The position numbers and the translations under genes are program-made. Below the pieces are notes generated by a model. It saw nothing but the letters and a program-made list of their open reading frames with translations, was not told where the DNA came from and did no database searches. Positions 17,888-25,817 of a DNA stretch of 64,000 nucleotides are shown here, piece by piece. The DNA is from Marinicella rhabdoformis (GTDB lineage: Bacteria > Pseudomonadota > Gammaproteobacteria > Xanthomonadales > Marinicellaceae), in contig NZ_VTFS01000001.1 in assembly GCF_009671245.1 (NCBI RefSeq), positions 1,275,914 through 1,339,913 on the forward strand. Reading direction: 5' to 3'. Positions within the stretch are counted from its first letter, which is position 1; the number at the start of each line of letters is the position of its first letter.

Positions 17888-18705
17888 ATGTCTCTCCTTG
17901 AAAATAAAACCCATCCGGCCCAACCGTAAATCAACACGTAAATCGCATTCATCACTAAAGCCTTCAACCAATTAGGTAAATCAAGAATCAATAACCAAGG
18001 CTTGCTGGCATTAGGCAGAATATATGACACCACATCTGACATCGATTCAGATTGAAATCCAATCACAGATACAATCACTGTGATAATGAAATAAAAACCG
18101 ATCCCCAACAAAGCCGACAAACCCGCTGAACCCACCAAGGCAGAACACAAAGACATCATGGCAATGAAAGGCAAAACATACAAAGCCAATGACAAGTACA
18201 CCCACAACCAATCTGATAGCAAAGACATCACATTAACTTCATTTACCACAGACACCCACAGTACAGCGATTATAGAAATCACAAAGTATGCCAACCAAAC
18301 CAACAACGCACAGCCAATAAATCGACCCAGATAGATTTCATTGCGGTGACACCTGGGCAATAAAAATCGCAAGTACTTACTGCCTATGTCATTGGCTGTT
18401 TGATCACTGGCTGCGAACAGCACAAACAAGGGTGCGGTGTTCATTGCCACCAGATAAAAAACAGAAAAACTGGGGTCACGGTTAGCAAACAACGACCGTG
18501 CTGTTTGCTGGTCAAACAGCCATGACATCAACATGGTGCCCTCAGGGTTTTTCAACCACTGGGGGTTGATTAAGTGGAATTTAGAAAATACCCACAACCA
18601 AAACACAGCAAAAAAAACCAGAAATAAAACGCCTCTGGCACTGCGAAAAGCATAGGTTAAATCATGTGAAATGATTGTTTTTAATGTGTGAAAACGAATG
18701 TTCAT
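17884..18705 (-). CDS. ABC-2 type permease
   Basis: The 273-residue protein has six predicted membrane helices: one near 24-42 (GVLFLVFFAVFWLWVFSK), then one near 90, pairs around 125-150 and 170-190, and one at the C-terminus ending in FSRRDI. A soluble stretch lies between helices 1 and 2. This fits the membrane half of an ABC-2 exporter whose ATPase is encoded immediately downstream with a 4-base overlap. The pattern (DQTANDIGSKYLRFLLPRC) resembles NosY/CcmB-like permeases, but the cargo is not evident. Confidence 0.85.
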   Translation of the reverse strand: MNIRFHTLKTIISHDLTYAFRSARGVLFLVFFAVFWLWVFSKFHLINPQWLKNPEGTMLMSWLFDQQTARSLFANRDPSFSVFYLVAMNTAPLFVLFAASDQTANDIGSKYLRFLLPRCHRNEIYLGRFIGCALLVWLAYFVISIIAVLWVSVVNEVNVMSLLSDWLWVYLSLALYVLPFIAMMSLCSALVGSAGLSALLGIGFYFIITVIVSVIGFQSESMSDVVSYILPNASKPWLLILDLPNWLKALVMNAIYVLIYGWAGWVLFSRRDI

Positions 18706-18716
18706 GAACTGTATCG

Positions 18717-18740
18717 AAAAAAGGAGCGAAAAATCGCTCC
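18717..18740 (-). terminator. Rho-independent terminator
   Basis: A 7-bp GGAGCGA/TCGCTCC stem with a 4-base loop is followed by six T on the minus strand. It lies downstream of the small membrane gene 18765-19223, separating it from the ABC operon. Confidence 0.75.
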
Positions 18741-18764
18741 TGTTATTTTTTTAAATCTTGTGTT

Positions 18765-19223
18765 TTATTCTGCCGTTTCTATCGGCTGTTCGGCACCACC
18801 GCCCATTGATTTTGCACATATAATGGCCAACACACCACCAACGATACCTACAATATTAGTGATTCCAAACGCTGTTATCAATATGCCAATGACTTCGCCT
18901 AAAATGGCCATACCGCCAGCTATCATGATGAATTGCGGCTTTTTGTTGGTGAACAAGAACACAGCACCGGCAATCAATATACCCACACTGACTAAAAGGT
19001 AGACGCCAAAGGCCATGAAACCCATGCCACTTGAACCAACTTCTTTCGTAACGCGATCTAATTCTGCACGTTGCTCTGATGTCATTTCATTTTGTTGTAC
19101 ATATTCCGAATTCACAGCGCCTGACAAGCCCGAAGTGGCTGCACCACCACCTAAATATGCCAGTCCTGCAAATAAGTTAAATAATGCGGCGATGATTAGG
19201 ATTACTCCTGCTGCAACTTTCAT
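18765..19223 (-). CDS. Small membrane protein of unknown function
   Basis: The 152-residue protein has four hydrophobic segments: an N-terminal one that could be a signal anchor (VAAGVILIIAALFNLFAGLAY), a loop of about 40 polar residues (EYVQQNEMTSEQRAELD), then three closely spaced helices (LLVSVGILIAGAVFLF, FIMIAGGMAILGEVIGIL, NIVGIVGGVLAIICAKSM). Gly- and Ala-rich helices suggest tight packing. I do not recognise a family. It is a single-gene unit with a good terminator after it. Confidence 0.7.
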   Translation of the reverse strand: MKVAAGVILIIAALFNLFAGLAYLGGGAATSGLSGAVNSEYVQQNEMTSEQRAELDRVTKEVGSSGMGFMAFGVYLLVSVGILIAGAVFLFTNKKPQFIMIAGGMAILGEVIGILITAFGITNIVGIVGGVLAIICAKSMGGGAEQPIETAE

Positions 19224-19403
19224 GATTTTCTCCCAGTTTTGTTTATAAAAAAATGTGTTTTTCGAGTCGAAAAGCCACCACCAAGCAATTTGGCTTATTT
19301 ATTCTATCACATTTGTTTACAATTGAAGTGCCGGTATTTTTAAGCACCTTTGCTTATCACAAAGAACTTTTGGTCAAAATAAACACATCAACACGGCTTA
19401 TAT

Positions 19404-19916
19404 TTATGTGATTCGTGCCATCAAATATACGTCCACATATTCTCCACTTCGATAAGCGTAATTTTTCGCTCTGCCTTCAATTTCAAACCCATGGTTTTGA
19501 TAGAGTTTCAAGGCTGCAGGATTGTCGGTATACACTTCCAGTTCAATGCGCGTCACTGCCTGCCAATTTTCGGCTGTGTCTATGGCTGACGCCAACAAAG
19601 TACGAGCCACACCTTGGTTTCTGTGCTGTTCTGAAACCGCCATACCCATGTTGGCCACGTGTTTGCGCCTTGGGTGAGTGAAAATTTCCATGCCCAATTG
19701 ACCTAACAATTCTTCACCATCTTCATATCCACCAATGGCCACCAAGCTGATGAAGTTGGCTTGCGGCTCTTTGAGCCTGTTTTGCCACATTTGTTCTGAT
19801 GCGAATGGCTGTTGCAAGGTGCCAGCGTAACAAGAAGGTTCTGCATAAAGCGCTTTGATGGCGGGTATGTCCTCAGGTTCTGAGTGTCTGATTTGGATTG
19901 TTGATTTGTGGTTCAT
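19404..19916 (-). CDS. GNAT family N-acetyltransferase
   Basis: The 170-residue protein transfers an acetyl group from acetyl-CoA to an amine. Typical GNAT elements are visible: an N-terminal strand and helix (IQIRHSEPEDIPAIKALYAEP), the acetyl-CoA loop as NQGVARTLLASAIDTA (motif Q/RxxGxG/A), and the C-terminal YTDNPAALKLYQNHGFEIEG segment. It resembles the L-amino-acid/PhnO-like group (YhhY type), but the substrate cannot be assigned. It stands alone, ahead of the repeat patch that fills the next 350 bases. Confidence 0.9.
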   Translation of the reverse strand: MNHKSTIQIRHSEPEDIPAIKALYAEPSCYAGTLQQPFASEQMWQNRLKEPQANFISLVAIGGYEDGEELLGQLGMEIFTHPRRKHVANMGMAVSEQHRNQGVARTLLASAIDTAENWQAVTRIELEVYTDNPAALKLYQNHGFEIEGRAKNYAYRSGEYVDVYLMARIT

Positions 19917-19966
19917 TTTTAAAAGTGATTTTTAACAAAAGCATACCATGACCTGATCAAATATCC

Positions 19967-20310
19967 ACAAAACGCTGCGCGTTGTTTGCTTCGCAAACGA
20001 GACCCCCGCCTTCGCGAGGGTGACTGTAAGCAAGGCCAAAACCCACTTCCAACCCGTCATTGCGGCGAAGGCCGTAAGGCCGTGAGCAGAGCGAATCAGA
20101 GAAAATTCATTAAATACATCTTGAGATTACGGTTTTTGCGAAGCAGGCCTCTTCCGCTCCCTGCTAACGAGACAGACCTACATCCATGTAGGCCAAGAAG
20201 TGGTCGAGAGATTCTACAAATGGCAGCGGTTGGTTCGCGAAGCGAATCAGAGCTGGCTCATAAAACAAGTCTTGAAGTTACGGTTTTTGCGAAGCAAAAG
20301 AAGTGGCTGA
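19967..20310. repeat. Intergenic patch of palindromic and direct repeats
   Basis: A 56-base unit occurs twice, at 20090-20145 and 20241-20296, exactly 151 bases apart. Both copies begin AGCGAATCAGAG and end with a 26-base block containing ACGGTTTTTGCGAAGCA that differs at only a few bases. The patch also has small palindromes: GTTTGC/GCAAAC near 19990, CCTACATCCATGTAGG near 20177, and CCGTCATTGCGGCGAAGGCC text typical of dispersed bacterial intergenic repeats. A 111-codon open frame across it looks fortuitous. No transposase lies nearby. Confidence 0.65.
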
Positions 20311-20317
20311 AAGACAC

Positions 20318-21847
20318 CTAAACATGCTGGGCCTGGCGCTTGTTGTGTCGCATGCCTTTATCGGGTTTTTGACGGTTGAGTACCGCGAATAAATGGCCTT
20401 TTTCTCCACTGCGGTCAAAGTCTTTTTGTAAGGCTTCAAAAATCTGTTCGGCATCAAGTCCCAAGTGTTCAGTTAATATCCGATAAAGCAGCACAAACTG
20501 GCGGCGCAGGGATATTTTCCAGGTGCTTTTTTCTGTCGCGTACAAGGTTTCTGAAAACTGCATGAATCGTTCAAAAGGCGCATCTGCCATGAGCATCGGC
20601 AAGGTGCTGCTAAAACGACCTGAGTTACCAAACATGTCCCAGTAGCGAGCAAATCGATTGACTTTTTGCAAGTCTTGGAAGCTGATGGTTGCTGTGGACA
20701 GTATGGTGTAAGGTGGCGCTGGGTTGTAACGCATTTGGTAATCGCGGGTATGGCGGTTAATCGGCGCACCACGCAAACGCTTCAAAATGCCCAGCTGTAT
20801 TTCTTGCGGCTTCAATGCCAACAGTTGATCAAAGCTGCAGGCAAAATTAGCCAAAGAGTCACCCGGCAAACCGAATATCAAATCGGCATGAATATGTGCC
20901 AATGTGTTTTCACGTAACCAGAGTAGGTTTTCTTTGGTCTTGTCGTTGTCTTGCTTGCGACTGATCAGGGTTTGGATTTCGGGATCAAAAGTTTGAACCC
21001 CAATTTCAAACTGCAAACTTTGCGCTGGAAATTTCACCAACAACTGGCGTAACTTTTCAGGCAAACGATCTGGTATGACCTCAAAATGCACTGTTAACTT
21101 GCCGTCCATGCGATCAAGAAAAAACTGTAATATGGCTGAAGAATGGGCCATCTTTAAGTTGAAGGTGCGGTCAATGAACTTGAAGTTCCTCGCTCCTTTT
21201 TGATACATCTTGTCCATTTCATCTAAGAAACGGTCAAGGGTGAAAGTTTTAGAAGTGCGGTCTAAAGACGACAAACAAAACTCACACTTAAAAGGACAAC
21301 CACGCGATGCTTCAACATAAACAATGCGGTTTTTGATGTCATCATCTGAATAATACGCGTATGGCATGTTCAGTTCTTCCAAAGGTTTGGCTATGCCTTT
21401 GATGTGTCGATTGATGTGTGAATAATCAGACACTTCATTGTTCAATAATTCTCCACACAACTGTTTGAAGCTGTGCTCGCCGGCACCCTGCACCACATAA
21501 TCGGCCAAATCCACAACTTCAGGCTGATCGGGCAAATGACTGACTTCAGGGCCACCCAAGACCACTTTGATTTCTGGTGCGATGGTTTTGATCAATTTGA
21601 CCAACTCGGTGGTTTCGACCACATTCCATATATAAACACTGAAACCTATCACTTTAGGCTGATAAGCCAACAACTTCTCTGCCATGTCGGTGGCACGGTC
21701 ATGAATGGTGAACTCAATAACTGCTGCACGACTTTGCCATTCGCCCAGGTTGGCATACAAGTAACGCAAACTGAAAGACGAATGGATGTACTTGCTGTTC
21801 AATGTGGTCAGTAGTATGTCAGTACTTTGTGTGGTTTCAGGCAGCAT
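20318..21847 (-). CDS. B12-binding radical SAM protein
   Basis: The 509-residue protein has an N-terminal cobalamin-binding Rossmann domain (about 10-135, with AYQPKVIGFSVYIWN and LGGPEVSH), then a radical SAM barrel with the cluster motif C184-x3-C188-x2-C191 (RGCPFKCEFC). A C-terminal domain of roughly 130 residues resembles DUF4080. Such proteins use SAM and often B12 for methyl transfer or rearrangement; the substrate is unknown. It is the last gene of a minus-strand run, overlapping the upstream hydrolase gene by 11 bases. The B12 domain lacks an obvious DxHxxG lower-ligand motif. Confidence 0.9.
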   Translation of the reverse strand: MLPETTQSTDILLTTLNSKYIHSSFSLRYLYANLGEWQSRAAVIEFTIHDRATDMAEKLLAYQPKVIGFSVYIWNVVETTELVKLIKTIAPEIKVVLGGPEVSHLPDQPEVVDLADYVVQGAGEHSFKQLCGELLNNEVSDYSHINRHIKGIAKPLEELNMPYAYYSDDDIKNRIVYVEASRGCPFKCEFCLSSLDRTSKTFTLDRFLDEMDKMYQKGARNFKFIDRTFNLKMAHSSAILQFFLDRMDGKLTVHFEVIPDRLPEKLRQLLVKFPAQSLQFEIGVQTFDPEIQTLISRKQDNDKTKENLLWLRENTLAHIHADLIFGLPGDSLANFACSFDQLLALKPQEIQLGILKRLRGAPINRHTRDYQMRYNPAPPYTILSTATISFQDLQKVNRFARYWDMFGNSGRFSSTLPMLMADAPFERFMQFSETLYATEKSTWKISLRRQFVLLYRILTEHLGLDAEQIFEALQKDFDRSGEKGHLFAVLNRQKPDKGMRHNKRQAQHV

Positions 21848-22688
21848 GTTGATGTTTTTGATTTTGCAATTCGATGAATTGTTTGATTTGTGGTGTCAAC
21901 CATTTTGGTCGCTCAAGCGGCAACAGGTGGCTGGCGTCGGCGCATTCTACCAGTTGGTGGTTTGGATTACTTTGCCATTTTTGCCAAAAATCTGCCGGCA
22001 CAGTGTCGGTGTGTGCACCACGAAAAGCCAAAATGGGCAATTTCGACGTCAATAATTGGTTTCTGAAATAGGTCACGCTGGCATAACATTTGGCTTCCCA
22101 AATTTTAGGATAGCGCAATGTCAAGTGATTGCCCTTTGGCACCACGCCGTGTTCTATAAAATCCCACAAAACTGCATCAGAAACACGCTTAAACGCTCGC
22201 GCGCGGCGGTGGAAGGCAAAAGCTTGCTTCTTGTTTTGCCACTCATCAGGTCGGTTTAAGGCTTTGTTGATGATGGGGACTTTTTTCTTTAAATACTTCG
22301 GCATCAAGGCGTTCAATCCGCAAAAGGCGCGAGAAAAAACGACCGGCTCAATCATCACCAAGGCTTTGAATAAGTCTGGACGCTTTTGGGCTGCCAAAAA
22401 ACTGGTCACTGCGCCCAAGGAATGGCCTACACCAATGATGTTTTTCAAACGCTGTTGATCAAAAAAACGAATCACATCATCGGCCAAATCATGCCATGAT
22501 TTGATGCTGTTGATGTGTGGTGAAGGTTGCCACAAACCGCGTTGTAAATAACTCACCACTTGATGTTCATCCAACATGGGCGCTATCAATTGTCGATACG
22601 CATCTGGCGGATAGGCATTTGCATGGCCAAAATACAAAGTGGGTTTGGTGTGGTCGGCACCAAAAGTTGTGTGGGGTAATGTTTTCAT
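21837..22688 (-). CDS. Alpha/beta hydrolase
   Basis: The 283-residue cytosolic hydrolase has the nucleophile elbow G-H-S-L-G in IIGVGHSLGAVTSFLAAQ, a probable acid in the segment LAFRGAHTDTVPADF, and a C-terminal catalytic His in CADASHLLPLERP. A cap region of basic helices (MPKYLKKKVPIINKALNR) follows the elbow. The substrate, an ester or similar, is not evident. It lies 12 bases after the DUF1801 gene and overlaps the radical SAM gene, so the three form a likely operon. Confidence 0.88.
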   Translation of the reverse strand: MKTLPHTTFGADHTKPTLYFGHANAYPPDAYRQLIAPMLDEHQVVSYLQRGLWQPSPHINSIKSWHDLADDVIRFFDQQRLKNIIGVGHSLGAVTSFLAAQKRPDLFKALVMIEPVVFSRAFCGLNALMPKYLKKKVPIINKALNRPDEWQNKKQAFAFHRRARAFKRVSDAVLWDFIEHGVVPKGNHLTLRYPKIWEAKCYASVTYFRNQLLTSKLPILAFRGAHTDTVPADFWQKWQSNPNHQLVECADASHLLPLERPKWLTPQIKQFIELQNQKHQHAA

Positions 22689-22700
22689 GGTTTTTATTTT

Positions 22701-23120
22701 TTATTCGGGGTATTTTTCCTGCATATAATCCAGAGAGGCTTGAATGATTTTTTTCAAAACATCTGTTTTTACATCACTGAGTTTATTGATATAAAGGCAT
22801 GATTTGCCTAATTTATGCTTGCCTAATTCAGCCAACAGTTCTTCGTACTCATCAAATCCCGACATGATGTACAAAGAAAACTTGGTTTTCCTTGGTGAAA
22901 AACCCAAACGCATAAAGTCACCTTCTCTGCCACTGTCGTATTTATAATGATATTCCCCCAGTCCAACAATAGAATCACCCCACATTTTGGCTTTATACCC
23001 AGACACATCTTCCATCAGTTTTAAAAGTTCAAAGGCATCTTGGCGTTTCTGGTCCGGTTTAACGGCTGTGATAAAAGACACCACACTGGCTTCAGTGGCT
23101 TGGGTTTTGTTAACTGACAT
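22701..23120 (-). CDS. DUF1801 domain protein
   Basis: This small cytosolic protein (139 residues from the ATG at 23120) matches the DUF1801 layout: KRQDAFELLKLMEDVSG, then MWGDSIVGLGEYHYKY, LGFSPRKTKFSLYI and a C-terminal LGKSCLYINKLSDVKTDVLK. The ATG at 23120 is preferred to an in-frame TTG four codons upstream because GGAG is placed at the right distance. The function of the family is not established. It is the first gene of the run with the hydrolase and radical SAM genes. Confidence 0.88.
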   Translation of the reverse strand: MSVNKTQATEASVVSFITAVKPDQKRQDAFELLKLMEDVSGYKAKMWGDSIVGLGEYHYKYDSGREGDFMRLGFSPRKTKFSLYIMSGFDEYEELLAELGKHKLGKSCLYINKLSDVKTDVLKKIIQASLDYMQEKYPE

Positions 23121-23244
23121 GTTCGGCTCCAATTGGGTTGGGTTTGTTGTTATCTTTCAGGTTAAAATAGCACAACATTTACCTGCCCACAAATTATGAC
23201 ACACATTTCTGTTTTCAAGAAATGATGTAACAACTGAATAAAAT

Positions 23245-25020
23245 ATGACAGCAACAGAACAAAAAGAACCTGCAAAAGGCGACATTGGCCATTTGAAGTT
23301 GGTTGGCCCCTTGGTCAAACCTTATAAAAAGCACATCATTTTGGCCTTGGTACTGCTGGCGCTGGGTGCAGCAGCGAATTTAGCCATCCCTGCTGCCTTT
23401 AAGCAAATGATAGATTTGGGGTTTTCTGCTGAAAACAAAGACACTTTATCTAATTATTTTATCGTCGTGTTGGTGGTTTCCTCATTGATGATTTTGTTCA
23501 CCTCATTGCGCTATTACTGGGTTTCTTGGATTGGCCAAAAAGTAGTCACCGACTTGAGAAAGAAGGTCTATGCACAGGTGATGAAACAGTCAGCACATTT
23601 CTTTGAAAGCACTAAGACCGGTGAAATTTTGTCACGAATCAACACCGATACCACTTTGGTTGAAACAGTCGTAGGCAGCACATTTTCAATTGCTTTGCGC
23701 AGCGCCGTGACTTTTTTGGGTGCGGCCATCATGATGGTGGTTTCCAGCCCTAAATTAGCAGGTTTGATTGCTTTGATGATTCCTTTGGTGATCATTCCGA
23801 TTGCTGTCGTTGGTAAAAAAATCCAAAAACTGTCAAAGATTGAACAAGACCGTATCGCCGATTCCTCTGCCATGGCCACAGAAACCATCAATGCCATACA
23901 TACAGTACAAGCCTATGCACAAGAAGGTCGTGAAAACACTGCATTCCAAGGCGCTATAAACAAAGCCTTTAAAGCTTCTGTTGATTCGATTCGAATGACC
24001 ACAACCATGTCTATTTTAGTAGGTTTTGTGATTTTTGGCGGTATTATTTCTGTGCTTTGGCTGGGTGCAACAGACGTCATCAACGGCACCATGACTGCAG
24101 GAACATTAAGTCAATTCGTCATGTATGCCATCATGGTCGCCACCTCTACAGGCGCTTTGACCACGGTTTGGAGTGAACTGAAAAAAGCCGCTGGCGCCCT
24201 AGAGCGCATCATCGAATTGATGAACACAGAATCTGACATCATTGACTCTCCTGATGCCAAAGCCCTTACCATTCCTATCATTGGCAATGTGACCCTTAGA
24301 AACGTCAATTTTGCTTACCCAAGCAGGCCTGATTTAAACATTTTAACTGACATCAATTTAGAAGTTCCTGCTGGTAAAACCATTGCCCTTGTTGGACCAT
24401 CGGGTGCAGGCAAATCCACTTTGTTTCAATTGTTGATGCGTTTTTATGAACCACAGCAAGGCGAAGTGATGATTGATGGGCAAAACATCAAAAATTTTGT
24501 CTTAGCTGACTTGAGAAAACAATTCTCATTGGTGGCACAAAACGTGACCATATTTTCAAATTCAGCAGCCGACAACATTGCCTACGGTGAACCTGATGCT
24601 ACGCAAGAACAAATTCAAAAAGCCGCATCATTAGCCCACGCCGATGAATTCATTCAAGGCTTAGATAAACAGTATGAAACTTATTTAGGCGAACGTGGTG
24701 TGCGTTTATCTGGTGGTCAGGCACAACGATTGTCAATTGCCCGTGCCGTTGTTACAGAACCGCCTGTTTTGTTGTTAGATGAAGCCACCAGTGCTTTGGA
24801 CGCAGAAAGTGAGCGTTTAGTCCAAGATGCTTTGAATCGCATCATGAAGAACCGCACCACTTTGGTTATTGCGCACCGATTGGCAACCATTCGTCAAGCA
24901 GACAATATTGTGGTGATGGATAAAGGGCGCATTGTGGCACAAGGCACCCATGATGATTTGGTTCGTTCCAGCCCGCTTTATGCCAAGTTGGCGAAATTAC
25001 AATTTACTGAAAACAAGTAA
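23245..25020 (+). CDS. ABC exporter, fused permease and ATPase (MsbA/LmrA-like)
   Basis: The 591-residue half-transporter would dimerise in the inner membrane. Six membrane helices span about residues 30-310, starting HIILALVLLALGAAANLAIPAAF. The nucleotide-binding domain has Walker A GPSGAGKST near 384-392, signature LSGGQAQRLSIARA, Walker B VLLLDEATSALD and the H-loop VIAHRLATI. The family (TIGR02204-like) exports lipids, peptides or drugs, and the substrate is not evident. The ribosome site before the ATG is weak. It is a single-gene unit closed by a terminator at 25031-25064. Confidence 0.92.
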   Translation: MTATEQKEPAKGDIGHLKLVGPLVKPYKKHIILALVLLALGAAANLAIPAAFKQMIDLGFSAENKDTLSNYFIVVLVVSSLMILFTSLRYYWVSWIGQKVVTDLRKKVYAQVMKQSAHFFESTKTGEILSRINTDTTLVETVVGSTFSIALRSAVTFLGAAIMMVVSSPKLAGLIALMIPLVIIPIAVVGKKIQKLSKIEQDRIADSSAMATETINAIHTVQAYAQEGRENTAFQGAINKAFKASVDSIRMTTTMSILVGFVIFGGIISVLWLGATDVINGTMTAGTLSQFVMYAIMVATSTGALTTVWSELKKAAGALERIIELMNTESDIIDSPDAKALTIPIIGNVTLRNVNFAYPSRPDLNILTDINLEVPAGKTIALVGPSGAGKSTLFQLLMRFYEPQQGEVMIDGQNIKNFVLADLRKQFSLVAQNVTIFSNSAADNIAYGEPDATQEQIQKAASLAHADEFIQGLDKQYETYLGERGVRLSGGQAQRLSIARAVVTEPPVLLLDEATSALDAESERLVQDALNRIMKNRTTLVIAHRLATIRQADNIVVMDKGRIVAQGTHDDLVRSSPLYAKLAKLQFTENK

Positions 25021-25030
25021 ATTTGCCATA

Positions 25031-25064
25031 ATTCAAGCCTCATCATTGGGGCTTGAATTTTTCT
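25031..25064 (+). terminator. Rho-independent terminator after the ABC exporter
   Basis: A 9-bp stem ATTCAAGCC/GGCTTGAAT closes a 10-base loop and runs into a T-rich tail, ten bases after the exporter stop. Confidence 0.8.
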
Positions 25065-25113
25065 TTTTCAAAATTGCCAGTCGCTTTTGTATCAACTTTA
25101 ACTTACGGGCTTT

Positions 25114-25191
25114 TTAGCGTTTGTATTCATACCAACCATAGATGCCAAACACCACGGGAGCTGCATACATACTGATGATTAAAGCATCCAC
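25114..25191 (-). CDS. Possible 25-residue membrane microprotein coupled to osmC-like gene
   Basis: A GTG-started frame of 25 codons begins three bases after the OsmC-family stop. It uses GAGGAATAAACA, which overlaps that stop, as its ribosome site. The product is a single short hydrophobic helix with a basic aromatic tail (DALIISMYAAPVVFGIYG, then WYEYKR). Position, ribosome site and composition argue for a real, translationally coupled microprotein. Size and GTG start leave it unproven, and I do not recognise a family. Confidence 0.45.
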   Translation of the reverse strand: MDALIISMYAAPVVFGIYGWYEYKR

Positions 25192-25194
25192 TGT

Positions 25195-25629
25195 TTATTC
25201 CTCAATGCCAACTATTTCATAACTGTGGGTTACATTTACTGTACCTTGTAACATGTGAGATACTGAACAGTATTTCTCAGCAGACAATTGAATGGCTCGC
25301 GCCACATGCTTTTCTTCCAGTTCTTTACCTGCAACTCTGAAATGTAAATTAATGTCGGTATAAATTCTAGGGATTTCATCGCGGCGCTGTGCTTCTGTGG
25401 TTACTTTAATGTCAGTGAACTGCTGTTTAGATTTGGTCAGAATCAGTTTCACATCAATACCAGCACAACCCGCCAAGCCCATCAATACCACATCCATAGG
25501 TGAAGGTGCACAGGTGCTGCCGTCTTTTTCTGTGGCAGAATCTGTGATGATACTCTGGCCAACACTGTTGCTGCTGATGAAGGTGTAATCTTTTAACCAG
25601 TGGCTGTTGATGGTGTTTGTTGTGGGCAT
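25195..25629 (-). CDS. OsmC/Ohr family protein
   Basis: This is a small thiol-dependent hydroperoxide reductase-like protein of 144 residues. Both family cysteines are present, in GLAGCAGIDVKLIL (near residue 56) and AEKYCSVSHML (near 125), along with the helical text SPMDVVLMGLAGC. The ATG at 25629 is chosen over a TTG four codons upstream. It most resembles the YhfA-like branch of the family. Peroxide detoxification is the family role, but the donor and substrate are not known. A possible microprotein follows at its stop. Confidence 0.9.
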   Translation of the reverse strand: MPTTNTINSHWLKDYTFISSNSVGQSIITDSATEKDGSTCAPSPMDVVLMGLAGCAGIDVKLILTKSKQQFTDIKVTTEAQRRDEIPRIYTDINLHFRVAGKELEEKHVARAIQLSAEKYCSVSHMLQGTVNVTHSYEIVGIEE

Positions 25630-25817
25630 AACTAAATCCAATTAAAAAAACAAATTTTAACATGGCAATTTTTGTCAGCATAAAGACATTTCACCTTCAA
25701 AATCTCACACAAGGCATTTACATATACTTTTTTTGCATCATGACGACATTAATTGTGACAGCAGTCACAAAATTCATTTACAGTAACTTACCGAACCAAT
25801 CAACAAAGTGGGAGTTT

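Noticed and set aside
19986-20321. 111-codon plus-strand open frame between the GNAT and radical SAM genes
   Set aside because: It lies entirely in the repeat patch, has Arg/Pro/Cys-rich composition typical of a frame through palindromic repeats, and no ribosome site.
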